Of a stretch of 64,000 bases of DNA, positions 36,865 to 47,738 are shown piece by piece. Numbering within the stretch: the stretch's first letter is position 1; each line of letters begins with the position of its first letter. Location of the stretch: positions 4,792,001 to 4,856,000 of the forward strand of contig NZ_CP012676.1 of NCBI RefSeq assembly GCF_001294575.1, in the 5' to 3' direction. Both the position numbers and the translations under genes were made by a program. The notes beneath the pieces are model-generated. The model saw only the letters and a list, made by a program, of their open reading frames with translations. It searched no databases and had not been told where the DNA came from. Source of the stretch: Pseudomonas versuta. GTDB lineage: Bacteria > Pseudomonadota > Gammaproteobacteria > Pseudomonadales > Pseudomonadaceae.

Positions 36865-37818
36865 TCAGCGAGCGGCGAGCTTGCGCGCAATCGCGTCCAT
36901 CAACAGGGCGCCGATATGGGTGCCGAAAGCATTGTCGATCTCGCGGATACAAGTCGGGCTGGTGACGTTGATTTCGGTCAGGTGCTCACCGATCACATCC
37001 AGGCCGACAAACAACAGGCCTTTTTCCCGCAGGGTCGGGCCGACCTGGGCCGCAATCCAGCGGTCCTTGTCACTCAGTGGCCGGGCTTCACCGCGGCCGC
37101 CTGCGGCCAGGTTGCCACGGGTCTCACCGGCGGCAGGAATGCGTGCCAGGCAATACGGCACCGGCTCGCCGTCGATCATCAGGATGCGCTTGTCGCCGTC
37201 CTTGATCGCCGGCAGATAGCCTTGCGCCATGATTTGCTGAGTACCGTTGGCGGTCAGGGTTTCGAGAATCACCGACAGGTTTGGATCACCCACCCGATGG
37301 CGGAAAATCGAAGTGCCGCCCATGCCGTCGAGCGGCTTGAGGATCACGTCGCCGTGGGTGGCTGCGAATTCGCGCAATACATCGGCGCGACGGCTGACCA
37401 CGGTCGGCGGCGTGCACTGGGTGAATTGAGTGGCAAACAGCTTCTCGTTGCAGTCACGCAGGCTTTGCGGCTTGTTGACGATCAACACCCCGTCGCGCTC
37501 GGCTTGTTCCAGCAAGTAGGTGGAGTACACGAACTCCATATCGAAGGGCGGGTCCTTGCGCATCAGGATCACGTCCAGATCGCTCAGGGCGGTGTCAGTT
37601 TCGGCTTCCAGTTCGAACCATTTTTGCGGATCGGCGAAGACCTTCAGCGGTTTCATCCGCGCCCGTGCCTTGCCTTCACTCAGGTAAAGATCCTGCTGCT
37701 CCATGTAGAACAGGGTCCAGCCGCGATCCTGTGCGGCCAGCAACATGGCCAGCGAGCTGTCCTTTTTGTAGGAGATGCCCGCAATGGGGTCCATGACAAT
37801 CCCGACTCGAACGCTCAT
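36865..37818 (-). CDS. gshB: Glutathione synthetase
   Basis: ATP-grasp enzyme of 317 aa that adds glycine to gamma-glutamylcysteine. Family motifs are MDPIAGISYKKDSSLAML (~9-26), VILKPLDGMGGTSIF (~145-159), and the metal/ATP site EINVTSPTCIREI near residue 287. The start is MSVRVGIVM at 37818; a 25-codon extension runs into a REPIN and is rejected. It precedes tonB by 77 bp and lies divergent from pilG. Confidence 0.97.
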   Translation of the reverse strand: MSVRVGIVMDPIAGISYKKDSSLAMLLAAQDRGWTLFYMEQQDLYLSEGKARARMKPLKVFADPQKWFELEAETDTALSDLDVILMRKDPPFDMEFVYSTYLLEQAERDGVLIVNKPQSLRDCNEKLFATQFTQCTPPTVVSRRADVLREFAATHGDVILKPLDGMGGTSIFRHRVGDPNLSVILETLTANGTQQIMAQGYLPAIKDGDKRILMIDGEPVPYCLARIPAAGETRGNLAAGGRGEARPLSDKDRWIAAQVGPTLREKGLLFVGLDVIGEHLTEINVTSPTCIREIDNAFGTHIGALLMDAIARKLAAR

Positions 37819-37856
37819 GGCGAATTCCTCATATAAAATTGGCGAAGATCTCACCC

Positions 37857-37926
37857 GTAGGAGCGAGCTTGCTCGCGAGCTCTTCGTAGCCACGTTGAAA
37901 AGCTCGCGAGCAAGCTCGCTCCTGCA
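37857..37926. repeat. REPIN (GAGCGAGCTTGCTCGC type) upstream of gshB
   Basis: Arms GTAGGAGCGAGCTTGCTCGC and GCTCGCGAGCAAGCTCGCTC, starting 39 bp upstream of the gshB start codon in the gshB-pilG divergent region. This is an unusual place, since most elements here lie at gene 3' ends. Confidence 0.85.
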
Positions 37927-38150
37927 GGTATTAAAAGGCTTTGAAAAGTGGCGCCAGAGTGGCGCTGAGCGGGGGCCCGGTCAAGGAAAAACCACAAGCC
38001 CCCCGGCGGCTCGGGCCGTGCGATAGATTGCAGGTCGTGACTGTGCTAAAAAGGCTCGCACAGTGCTTTCAGCCCTTGTCCATCAAGGAGTTGGGTTTTC
38101 TAGCCGCATATTTGTAACAAAACGGGTCGCAACGCGACGGTAGAGCACAT

Positions 38151-38558
38151 ATGGAAAAGCAGTCCAGCGCCTTGAAGGTGATGGTGATTGACGATTCAAA
38201 AACCATCCGCCGTACCGCCGAAACGCTGCTCAAAAACGTAGGGTGCGAGGTCATTACGGCCATCGACGGTTTCGATGCGCTGGCCAAGATTGTCGATCAT
38301 CACCCGCATATCATCTTTGTCGACATCATGATGCCGCGTCTGGATGGTTATCAGACCTGCGCGCTGATCAAGAACAACCGGGCGTTCAAGTCGACGCCCG
38401 TGATTATGCTGTCATCCAAGGACGGTCTGTTTGACAAGGCCAAGGGGCGGATAGTGGGCTCTGATCAATTTTTGACCAAGCCTTTCAGCAGGGATGAGCT
38501 GCTGAGCGCGATCAAGGCTCATGTGCCCGGTTTCAACGTCGTCCTGACTGCTCAATGA
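38151..38558 (+). CDS. pilG: Pil-Chp response regulator PilG
   Basis: Single-domain CheY-like receiver of 135 aa. The acidic pocket is VIDDSKTIRR, the phosphorylated Asp is in IIFVDIMMPRLDG (~61), and the conserved Lys is in FLTKPFSRDEL. In P. aeruginosa PilG promotes pilus extension and supports surface-induced cAMP signalling. It leads the pilG-H-I-J-chpA-chpC operon; its promoter must lie in the 330 bp from gshB. The receiver is intact although the kinase gene chpA is interrupted downstream. Confidence 0.95.
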   Translation: MEKQSSALKVMVIDDSKTIRRTAETLLKNVGCEVITAIDGFDALAKIVDHHPHIIFVDIMMPRLDGYQTCALIKNNRAFKSTPVIMLSSKDGLFDKAKGRIVGSDQFLTKPFSRDELLSAIKAHVPGFNVVLTAQ

Positions 38559-38600
38559 TGCCCGGCCAGCCGGCCGCTTACCTTTTTAATGGGGAACACC

Positions 38601-38978
38601 ATGGCTCGCATTCTGATCGTCGATGACTCGCCGACTGAAATGTACAAATTGACCGGCATGCTGGAAAAGCACGGTTACGTAGTGCTCAAGGCTGAAAACG
38701 GCGCGGATGGCGTCGCGCTGGCGCGTCAGGAAAAACCCGATATGGTGCTGATGGACATCGTGATGCCGGGCCTCAATGGTTTCCAGGCGACCCGTCAGCT
38801 GACCAAAGACTCCGAAACCAGTCATATCCCGGTGATTGTCGTCACCACCAAAGATCAGGAAACCGACATGGTCTGGGCTGCCCGCCAGGGTGCCAAGGGG
38901 TATTTGACCAAGCCAGTCGAAGAAGAAACCCTGATATTGAAGCTCAAGCAAGTACTCAAGGATAACCCTCCAAAATGA
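38601..38978 (+). CDS. pilH: Pil-Chp response regulator PilH
   Basis: Single-domain receiver of 125 aa with DDSPTEMYKL at the acidic pocket, Asp in MVLMDIVMPGLNG (~51) and Lys in YLTKPVEEETL. PilH counteracts PilG, favouring retraction and acting as a phosphate sink. The ATG at 38601 follows GGGGAAC; an ATG four codons upstream is possible. It lies 42 bp after pilG. Confidence 0.95.
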   Translation: MARILIVDDSPTEMYKLTGMLEKHGYVVLKAENGADGVALARQEKPDMVLMDIVMPGLNGFQATRQLTKDSETSHIPVIVVTTKDQETDMVWAARQGAKGYLTKPVEEETLILKLKQVLKDNPPK

Positions 38979-38988
38979 CGGAGGCTCT

Positions 38989-39528
38989 GTGCCGGATTCT
39001 CTGACCGCGTTCGAGTTGCTGCTCGAGATAGATCAGCGCTGTCGTTCGCTGGCGGCGGGTCTGGCGCCTGCACAAGTGCAGGCCGACAATTGGAGCGGTA
39101 TCGGTTTCCGCATCGGCGAGCATTGTTTTGTGGCGCCGATGGGCGAAATCGCCGAAATCCTCCACGAGCCGCGCTTTACCTTGCTGCCCGGGGTAAAACC
39201 CTGGGTCAAGGGCGTTGCCAACTTGCGTGGCCAACTGCTGCCAATCATGGACCTTTGCGGTTTCTTCGGCGTGGAGCTGTCACCTTTGCGCAAACAGCGC
39301 CGAGTGCTGGTGCTGGAATACAAAGAGATATTTGTCGGGCTGCAGGTTGATGAAGTGCTGGGCATGCAGCACTTCGCTCATACCGACCTTGATAGCAACG
39401 TGCAGGCATTGCCCCATCCCATGTTTGCGCCCTACGTACAGGGGCATTTTGCCGGCAACCCCATATGGTGGGTCTTCAGCCCCTTTGTTCTGGCCCAGGC
39501 ACCGCAGTTCTGGGCGGTGGCGGTGTGA
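38989..39528 (+). CDS. pilI: CheW-like coupling protein PilI
   Basis: CheW-domain protein of 179 aa with an N-terminal extension of ~35 residues. The domain includes FRIGEHCFVAPMGEIAEIL and LPGVKPWVKGVANLRGQLLPI, typical of CheW binding to receptors and kinase. The start is a GTG at 38989 with GGAGG 4 nt upstream, since no ATG fits. It is 10 bp after pilH and links PilJ to ChpA. Confidence 0.93.
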   Translation: MPDSLTAFELLLEIDQRCRSLAAGLAPAQVQADNWSGIGFRIGEHCFVAPMGEIAEILHEPRFTLLPGVKPWVKGVANLRGQLLPIMDLCGFFGVELSPLRKQRRVLVLEYKEIFVGLQVDEVLGMQHFAHTDLDSNVQALPHPMFAPYVQGHFAGNPIWWVFSPFVLAQAPQFWAVAV

Positions 39529-39581
39529 GCCGGCGCCACGTCGTACCTTCAGCTTTAACACGGGACCCCGGGACCTGATCG

Positions 39582-41639
39582 ATGACCATAGCCAATACCG
39601 CTAAACCAATGGAAGGGTCGCGCAGTCGTTCGCAGATCATCGTGCTTTTTATCGCCCTGATCGTGTTCATCATGCTGTTGTTCGCCAACTTTGCTTACCT
39701 AAACACCCAGTCCAACTACGACAAGCAGTACATCAGCCATGCGGGCGAGTTGCGGGTGCTTTCGCAACGTATCGCCAAAAACGCCACTGAAGCCGCTGCC
39801 GGTAAAGCCGCTGCGTTCAGGTTGCTCAGCGATGCACGTAATGATTTCAGCCAGCGCTGGAGTTACCTGAAAAAAGGCGACCCGGCTACCGGCCTGCCCC
39901 CTGCGCCCCCTGCCGTGCACAAGGAAATGCAGGCGGTGCAACGCGACTGGGAGCAATTGCTGGATAACACCAACGCCATTCTGGCCAGTGAACAAACGGT
40001 TCTGTCGCTGCATCAGGTGGCTGCCACGCTGGCTGAAACCGTGCCGCAGTTGCAGGTCGAGTCCGAAAAAGTGGTCGAAATCCTCTTGCAGCGTGGCGCT
40101 CCCGCCAGCCAGGTAGTGCTGGCGCAGCGTCAGTCCTTGTTGGCCGAGCGTATTTTGGGCGCGGTTAACACGGTGCTGGCCGGCGACGAGAATGCCGCCC
40201 AGGCCGCGGGCGCCTTTGGCCGTGATGCCAACCGTTTCGGTCAAGTGCTCAACGGCATGCTGGAGGGCAGTGTCGGGCTGAGAATTTCTCAGGTCGAAGA
40301 CAAGGATGCGCGCGCCCGCTTGCTGGAAATCTCGGAACTGTTCCAGTTTGTCTCCGGTTCGGTGGACGAAATTCTCGAAACTTCACCGCAGCTGTTTCAT
40401 GTGCGCGAAGCCGCCAACAATATCTTCAGTCTGTCGCAGACCTTGCTCGACGAAGCCTCGACCCTGGCCAACGGTTTTGAAAACCTGGCCAGCGGGCGTT
40501 CGCTGGACATCATCGGCGGCTACGTACTGGGCCTGCTGGCGCTGGCGTCGATCATCCTGATCGGCCTGGTGATGGTGCGCGAAACCAATCGCCAACTGCG
40601 CGAAACCGCCGAAAAGAACGAGCGCAATCAAAACGCGATCATGCGCTTGCTGGACGAAATCGAAGACCTGGCCGATGGCGACCTGACCGTAACGGCCTCG
40701 GTCACGGAAGACTTCACGGGAGCCATTGCCGACTCGATCAATTACTCCATCGATCAGCTGCGCGGGCTGGTGGCAACCATCAACCTCACGGCGGGGCAAG
40801 TGGCAGCGGCAGTCCAGGAAACCCAGGCCACTGCCATGCAACTGGCCGAGGCTTCAGAGCATCAGGCGCAGCAGATTGCCGAGGCATCGGCAGCAGTCCA
40901 GCAAATGGCCCACTCCATCGATCAGGTCTCGGCCAACGCTTCCGAGTCTTCGGCTGTTGCCGAGCGCTCCGTAGCGATTGCCAACAAAGGCAATGAGGTG
41001 GTGCACAACACCATCCACGGCATGGACAACATCCGTGAGCAAATTCAGGACACCGCCAAGCGGATCAAACGTTTGGGCGAGTCTTCCCAGGAGATTGGCG
41101 ACATTGTCAGCCTGATTGATGATATTGCCGATCAGACCAATATCCTGGCCCTGAACGCGGCCATTCAGGCCTCGATGGCCGGTGATGCCGGCCGCGGGTT
41201 TGCCGTGGTGGCAGACGAAGTCCAGCGCCTGGCCGAGCGTTCTTCGGCTGCCACGCGGCAAATCGAAACCCTGGTGCGGGCCATTCAGGCCGATACCAAC
41301 GAAGCGGTTATTTCCATGGAGCAAACCACCACCGAAGTGGTGCGCGGTGCTCGCCTGGCACACGATGCCGGTGTGGCCCTGGAAGAAATCGAGGGAGTTT
41401 CGCAAAACCTTGCGGACCTGATTCAAAGCATTTCCAACGCCGCGCAACAACAAACCACCTCGGCGGCCCAGATTTCCCTGACCATGAACGTGATTCAGCA
41501 AATCACCAACCAGACCTCATCGGGTTCCACTGCCACCGCTGACAGCATTGGCAACCTGGCCAAAATGGCCAGTCAGCTGCGGCGTTCGGTGTCCGGCTTC
41601 ACCTTGCCTGCCACGCAAAAACCACGTGAGCCACAGTAA
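39582..41639 (+). CDS. pilJ: Methyl-accepting chemotaxis protein PilJ
   Basis: Chemoreceptor of 685 aa. An N-terminal transmembrane segment is at about residues 18-40, a large periplasmic part with two PilJ-type four-helix modules follows, and TM2 lies near residue 310-335 ([19 protein letters not shown]). HAMP then leads to the signalling domain with the hairpin tip [20 protein letters not shown] and [18 protein letters not shown]. It senses surface contact or pilin in P. aeruginosa. Its stop overlaps the chpA start (TAATG); the methyltransferase gene pilK that should follow is absent. Confidence 0.95.
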   Translation: MTIANTAKPMEGSRSRSQIIVLFIALIVFIMLLFANFAYLNTQSNYDKQYISHAGELRVLSQRIAKNATEAAAGKAAAFRLLSDARNDFSQRWSYLKKGDPATGLPPAPPAVHKEMQAVQRDWEQLLDNTNAILASEQTVLSLHQVAATLAETVPQLQVESEKVVEILLQRGAPASQVVLAQRQSLLAERILGAVNTVLAGDENAAQAAGAFGRDANRFGQVLNGMLEGSVGLRISQVEDKDARARLLEISELFQFVSGSVDEILETSPQLFHVREAANNIFSLSQTLLDEASTLANGFENLASGRSLDIIGGYVLGLLALASIILIGLVMVRETNRQLRETAEKNERNQNAIMRLLDEIEDLADGDLTVTASVTEDFTGAIADSINYSIDQLRGLVATINLTAGQVAAAVQETQATAMQLAEASEHQAQQIAEASAAVQQMAHSIDQVSANASESSAVAERSVAIANKGNEVVHNTIHGMDNIREQIQDTAKRIKRLGESSQEIGDIVSLIDDIADQTNILALNAAIQASMAGDAGRGFAVVADEVQRLAERSSAATRQIETLVRAIQADTNEAVISMEQTTTEVVRGARLAHDAGVALEEIEGVSQNLADLIQSISNAAQQQTTSAAQISLTMNVIQQITNQTSSGSTATADSIGNLAKMASQLRRSVSGFTLPATQKPREPQ

Positions 41640-44600
41640 TGGTTGACCGGCACGACTACGTAGCCCTTGAGTGGGTTAAAGGCGATATAGCGGACACCTT
41701 GAGCCAGGCTCGTGTGGCGCTGGGTGACGACGGGCACACGCCGTCCACCGAGATGCTGGATCAGTGCCTGGCCTGTATTCACCAGGTGCATGGCAGCCTG
41801 TTGATGGTGGAGTTCTATGGCGCCGCGTTGCTGGCCGAAGAGATGGAGAAGCTGCTGATCGCGCTGCAGCAAGGGCGTGTCAGCCAGATCGACGAAGCCT
41901 TGCGCCTGTTGCAGCAAGCGTTCAGCCAGTTGCCGCTGTATCTGGACCGTGTGCACAGCGCCCGGCGTGACTGGCCGTTGGTGGTGCTGCCGCTGCTTAA
42001 TGACTTGCGCACTGCCCGCGGTGAAGCACTGCTCTCGGAAACCAGCCTGTTCAGCCCGCCCTTGCATGAGCTGCCCGCGCTGGATCAGGCAGCATTGGCC
42101 CGCTTGCTTGCGCCGCAATGGCCGCACCAGTTGCGGACCCTGCGCCAGACCCTGCAATCCGCGTTGCAGGGCTTGCAGGGTGAAGAAGAGGCGCAGGCCA
42201 GTCTGGAACAGCTGGCGGGTGTGTTCACCCGGCTTGAAAGCCTGTGCCACGGAGCGCCGCTCAATGCGTTGTGGAAAATTGCTTCGGCGCTGGTTGATGG
42301 CATGCTCCGTGGCCGTGTGGCCAACAGCCCGGCCTTGCGCAGCCTGTTCAATGAAACGGACAAAGAGCTCAAGCGCCTGCTGGAACAAGGCATTGACGGT
42401 ATCAACCAGCCTGCGCCCGAAGAACTGCTAACCAGTTTGCTGTTTTACATCGCCAAAGCCGAACAGCCGACCACCAAAATGCTGGCGTTGAAAAACAGCT
42501 ATGAGCTGGACGAAGCCATGCCTGACGCAGCGATGGTGGATGAAGAGCGTGCGCGGCTGGCTGGCCCGGATCGCGACGCCATGCGTTCAGTGGTGGCTGC
42601 GTTGTGCGAAGAGCTGGTGCGGGTCAAGGAGCGTCTGGACCTGTTTGTACGCAGCGACCGCTCGCACGTCTCGGAGCTCAGTAGCCTGATGGCGCCTTTG
42701 CGCCAGATCGCCGATACCCTGGCCGTACTGGGCTTTGGTCAGCCGCGTAAAGTCATCATCGACCAGCTGGCGGTGGTCCAGAGCCTGGCCCAGGGGCAGC
42801 GCGAGCCCACCGATGCGGTGTTGATGGATGTGGCCGCGGCCCTGCTTTATGTGGAGGCCACGCTGGCCGGCATGGTCGGTAACGCAGAACCCTCGCAGCG
42901 CGAAGAGAGTCGCCTGCCCACCACCGATCTGATGCAGATTCATCAACTGGTTATCAAAGAGGCGCGCATCGGCCTTGAAGAAGTCAAAGACCTGATCACG
43001 GATTATCTGGCGGCAGGTTTTGACCGCCAACACCTGCAACCCCTGCCTGAACTGTTGACGCAAATCCGCGGTGCGCTAGCGATGATCCCGCTGAGTCGCG
43101 CCGCCAGCCTGCTCCAGGCCTGCAACCAATACCTGAGTGAACATCTGCTGCAGCAAGCCGAACCGCCGACGGCGCCGCAACTTGAACATCTGGCGGATGC
43201 ATTGATCAGCATCGAGTACTACCTGGAGCGTCTCTCCCAGGACCCGGGGGCCGGGGGCGAGCAGGTGCTGGATCGGGCCGAGAACAGCCTGAATAATCTG
43301 GGCTACGCGCCGGCCGAGCGTCAGGTGCCAGTGCTCAACGACCGTCTTAGCCCTGCCGAAGTCATGGTGATGCAGGACTTGCAGACGCTGCAGGATCCAC
43401 AGGTTGCACAGAGTCTGGCCGATGTTCTGGCCAGCCCGTTGTCAGCGCTCAACCCGCCCGCGCAAGACGTGCCCGCCAGCTTGCTGCCGCCACCGGTGGA
43501 CGAAGAAGCCGTAGATGAAGAACTGCTGGAGGTCTTTCTTGAAGAGACCGACGAAGTGCTGGTCGCGCTGCACGATTACCTCCCGCAGTGGGTGGCCAAC
43601 CCGGCCGACAGTGCTGCGCTGGCCGAACTGCGGCGGGCTTTTCACTCCCTTAAAGGCAGCGGGCGCATGGTCCGCGCACTGGTGTTGGGCGAGCTGGCGT
43701 GGTCCATTGAGAACTTGCTCAACCGGGTGATGGAACGCAGCGTGGCGCCAGGGCCACAGATCTATCAACTGCTGGATGAGGTCGTGGCGATCGTGCCGCA
43801 ACTGATCCAGGAGTTTGCCGAGCGCAACCAGCGTCAGCGTGAAGACGTCGATCAGCTGGCTGCGCGCGCCCATCAGTTATCCATAAGCGAACCGCTGCCG
43901 TTATTGATCGAGCAGGACAGCAGTATTGACCCGCAACTGCTGGACATTTTTCGTCAGGAAGCACAAACCCACCTTGCCAGCCTTGACCGCTTTCTCGATC
44001 AGGCCAGCCAGCAATTGCCGCTGCATGCCAGCGATGACCTGCAGCGCGCCATGCACACCCTCAAGGGCAGTGCCCACATGGCCGGCGTGTTGCCCATGGC
44101 TGAGCTGGCCACGCCGCTGGATCATCTGGTGCGCGAATACAAGGCGCACCAGATCACCCTGGACCGGGATGAAATCGAACTGCTGCTGGAGGCCGACAGC
44201 TTGCTGCATCGCGGCCTCAAGCAGCTGGATACCGACCCGCTGGCGCAGATCCAGGGTGCCCGGTCCCTGATCGGGCGCATCGAGCAAATGATCGCCACGC
44301 GTCTGGACGCATTGATCAATGTTCCCGACAGTGGGTTGTCGGCCAGGCGTGATCCTCAGCGCATCGCCGAGTTTCTGGCCGAAAGCATGGACGCCCTGTT
44401 TGATGCCGAAGACCTGCTGTTGCATTGGCGCGAGCATCCGCACGAGCGTCAGGGGCTGGACGCATTGCTGGAACACCTGACCGGTCTGGCCGAGTCCGCG
44501 CACCTGCTGGACTTGCAGCCCTTCGACGCGCTGTGTGAAGCCTTGCTTGATCTGTATGGTGGCGTCGAAGAAAGCAGCCTGGCGGTCAGCGAGCGCTTTT

Positions 44601-47156
44601 TTTGCCGAGGCCAATAACGCCCACGAAGCCTTGATCAACATGCTCGATCAGCTGGCTGCGGGACAAGAAATCACCCCGCAGCCGGTTCTGATCCAGACCT
44701 TGCACGACCTGTTGCATGAAGGTCTGGCGCCGGAGGCTACGGGCCTGATTCGCCGGGATGGCGACAGGACGCTCGACATTACCGAGCTGGGCGCTGCCAC
44801 CGCGCAGCTGGACGTCAGCCAGGGTGAGGCGAGCAGCATTGAGACTGACGCGGCCCAAGGCAATGGCGACCCCGAGTTGCAGGACATCTTCCTCGATGAA
44901 GCCTTCGACATTCTCGAGAGTTCGGGCGCGGCCCTGTTGCGCTGGCAAGCCGACCCGCAGAACCATCTGGAAGTCGAAAACCTGCTGCGCGACCTGCACA
45001 CCCTTAAAGGGGGCGCGCGCATGGTCGAGGTGGCCGCCATCGGCGACTTTGCCCACGAACTGGAAACCCTGTTTGAGGATATTTCCGTTGGTTTCCTGGC
45101 ACCTGGCGAGGACCTGTTCACGTTGTTGCAGCGCTGCCATGACCAGTTGGCGCAAATGCTTGATGCCTTGCGCAGTGGTCAGCCGCTGCCCTCGCCCCAG
45201 ACGCTGATCGAGCGTATCCGGCAGATCGAGCGCAGTGCCCGTCAACCGGCTCAGGCGGGCTCGTCGGCCAAGCCGGAGCCGGCTGGCGCGGCGGTGCCGG
45301 AGGGCGAGCGTACCGGGCTGGACACGGTCAAGGTGCCGGCCGAGCTGCTGGAGGACTTGCTCAACCTGGCGGGAGAGAGTTCGATCATCCGCGGGCGGGT
45401 GGAGCAGCAAGTCAACGATGCCCAGGTCGCCCTCAACGAAATGCAGACCACCCTGGAGCGGATGCACGATCAGTTGCGCCGGCTCGACAGCGAAACCCAG
45501 GGGCGCCAGCATAATCGTCAGCACACCGAGGGTGACGGGGTGGCCTACGATGAGTTTGATCCGCTGGAAATGGACCGTCATTCTCTGCTGCAGCAGCTGT
45601 CCCGGGCACTGTTCGAGTCGGCATCTGACTTGCTCGACCTCAAGGCGACCCTGGCTGCGCGCAATCGGGATGCCCAGGGCCTGCTGCAAAAGCAGGCGCG
45701 GGTGAACACCCAGTTGCAGGAAGGCCTGATGGGCACGCGCATGGTGCCGTTCGAGCGGGTGTTGCCGCGCCTCAAGCGGATAGTCCGGCAAGTGGCCGGC
45801 GAGTTGGGCAAGCAGGTCGATTTCAGGGTCATCAACGGCGAAGCCGAAATCGACCGTAACGTTCTGGAGCGTATGGTGGCGCCCCTCGAACACATGTTGC
45901 GTAATGCCGTCGACCACGGCCTGGAGCCTGCGCACATACGCCAGGCCGCAGGTAAGCCCGAGCAGGGGCTGATTACCCTTGAGCTGTCCCATGAGGGCGG
46001 CGATGTGGTGTTCGACATGCACGATGATGGCGCCGGCGTGCCGCTTGAGGCCGTTCGGCGCAAGGCCATCCTGCGGGGCTTGCTTGATCCGGCATCCAGC
46101 GTATCGGACCGTGATGTGTTGCAGTTCATCATGCAGCCGGGGTTTTCGACTGCAGAAAAAATCACCCAGATTTCCGGGCGCGGCGTGGGCATGGACGTGG
46201 TGCACGAAGAAGTGCGTCAACTGGGCGGCAGCATGACCATCGATTCGGTGGCCGGCCAGGGCGTGCACTTTCAAATCCGCCTGCCTTTCAGTGTGTCGCT
46301 CAATCGGGCCTTGATGGTGCAGTGCGCCGACGAGCAATACGCCATTGCCCTCAATACAGTCGAAGGCATTGTGCGGGTCATGCCCAATGAACTCGAAAGC
46401 TACTACCAGCTCAACCCGCCGCGGTATCACTACGGCGGGCAAACCTATGAATTGCGTTACCTGGGTGAATTGCTGCAAACCGTAGGCAAGCCCAGGCTAG
46501 CCGGTGAAAGCCATTCCGTGCCGGTGCTGCTGGTGCATTGCCAGGACCAGCGCGTGGCGCTGCAAGTCGATGCCCTGGCGGGCTCGCGGGAAATCGTGGT
46601 CAAAAGCCTGGGTCCGCAATTTACCGGGGTTCATGGCTTGTCGGGCGCGACCATTCTGGGTGACGGGCGAGTGGTGCTGATCCTTGATCTGCTGGCTTAC
46701 ATACGCGCCCATCAGGCGCGCCAGCCTTTGCTGCGGGCGCAACAGGAGGCGGTCGGCGCGCTGGAGTTCATCCCGGCGCTGCGTCCGCTACTGGTGCTGG
46801 TGGTCGACGACTCGGTCACTGTGCGCAAAGTCACCAGCCGTCTGCTGGAGCGCAACGGTATGAATGTAATTACCGCCAAGGACGGCGTGGACGCCATGAG
46901 CGTGCTCGAAGAACACACCCCGGACCTGATGCTGCTGGACATCGAAATGCCGCGCATGGACGGCTTTGAAGTTGCCACCCGCGTGCGTAATGATCCACGT
47001 CTCAAAGACCTGCCCATCATCATGATTACCTCGCGTACCGGGCAGAAACACCAGAACCGGGCCATGGCCATCGGCGTCAACGACTACCTGGGCAAGCCGT
47101 ACCAGGAGTCGGTATTGCTGGAACGCATCGCCTACTGGAGCAAACTCCATGCTTGA
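41639..47156 (+). pseudogene. chpA: ChpA, hybrid CheA-type kinase, frameshifted at 44597-44603
   Basis: Two frames make one protein of ~1838 aa. Frame one (41639-44617, 992 aa) has an N-terminal HPt-like domain (His48) and HPt domains at His669 (FHSLKGSGRM) and His806 (MHTLKGSAHM). It stops just after SERFF. The other frame continues to 47156 with FFAEANNAHEA, a further HPt (His ~1120, LHTLKGGARM), the dimerisation domain, the ATPase with RNAVDHGLEP and GRGVGMDVVHEE, a CheW domain and a C-terminal receiver (LMLLDIEMPRMDG, Asp ~1767). Removing one T from the T7 run restores the frame with a natural sequence. P. aeruginosa ChpA is larger (~2470 aa). All domains look undecayed, so this is either a recent mutation, phase variation or an error in the read. 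Confidence 0.85.
44597..44603 (+). other. T7 homopolymer at the chpA frameshift
   Basis: CGC followed by seven T and GCC. With six T the codons read Arg-Phe-Phe-Ala-Glu-Ala and the kinase is intact; with seven, translation stops four codons later at TAA 44615-44617. Confidence 0.9.
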
Positions 47157-47601
47157 TCATCGCGTGGGCAGCCTGACCGGGTTGCTGCTACCGCTTGCGG
47201 ACCGCTACCTGCTATTGCCCAACGTTGCGATAGCGGAGCTGATCGACTGGCAGCGCGGCGAGCCCAGCAGTGACTCGCCGCCCTGGCATCTGCGCCAGAT
47301 CACCTGGCGTGACCGTGAATTGCCGCTGATCAGTTTCGAAGCGGCGTGTGGCAGCCCTCTGGTGACCGGCGAACGCGCGCGCATCGTTATCCTCAACACC
47401 CTGGGTGGTAATCCGGATCTGAAATTCATCGCCATGGTGGTGCAGGGCATACCCCGCTCCTACAAGGTCGATAGCCAGCTGAGCTTTGTCGACGTGCCGC
47501 TGTGCCCGCTGGAACGTGCGGCGGTGCAAGTGGGGGATCACGTGGCCAGAATTCCGGATCTGCTGGCGCTGGAGAGGCTGGTGTCGGGGGAAGAGGTTTG
47601 A
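47149..47601 (+). CDS. chpC: CheW-like protein ChpC
   Basis: CheW-domain protein of 150 aa that overlaps the end of chpA by 8 bp. It begins MLDHRVGSLTGLLLPLADRY and contains LPLISFEAACG, the counterpart of the CheW core. In P. aeruginosa two genes, chpB (methylesterase) and chpC, follow chpA; only the latter is present here. It may connect other receptors to ChpA. Presence of an intact chpC and pilI suggests the pathway is still under selection. Confidence 0.88.
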   Translation: MLDHRVGSLTGLLLPLADRYLLLPNVAIAELIDWQRGEPSSDSPPWHLRQITWRDRELPLISFEAACGSPLVTGERARIVILNTLGGNPDLKFIAMVVQGIPRSYKVDSQLSFVDVPLCPLERAAVQVGDHVARIPDLLALERLVSGEEV

Positions 47602-47738
47602 CGGTATCTGCACCGTTTCGCCAGGAGCAGGCGCGCAGTTCTCGACGATCGCCGTATTGCCCTTTAAGGTCGCAACCTTGACCCTTATCTCGTAACAAGG
47701 TGACACGGTCGCACTATCGGATCTTGAGGATGTTGCAC

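Noticed and set aside
44535..44600. Separate start of an independent gene for the second half of chpA
   Set aside because: The frame begins inside the preceding coding sequence without a Shine-Dalgarno, and the restored reading through the T7 run gives a natural ChpA sequence.
44586..46478. 630-codon open frame antisense to chpA
   Set aside because: A GC-rich shadow frame; the sense strand encodes clear CheA-type domains over the same bases.
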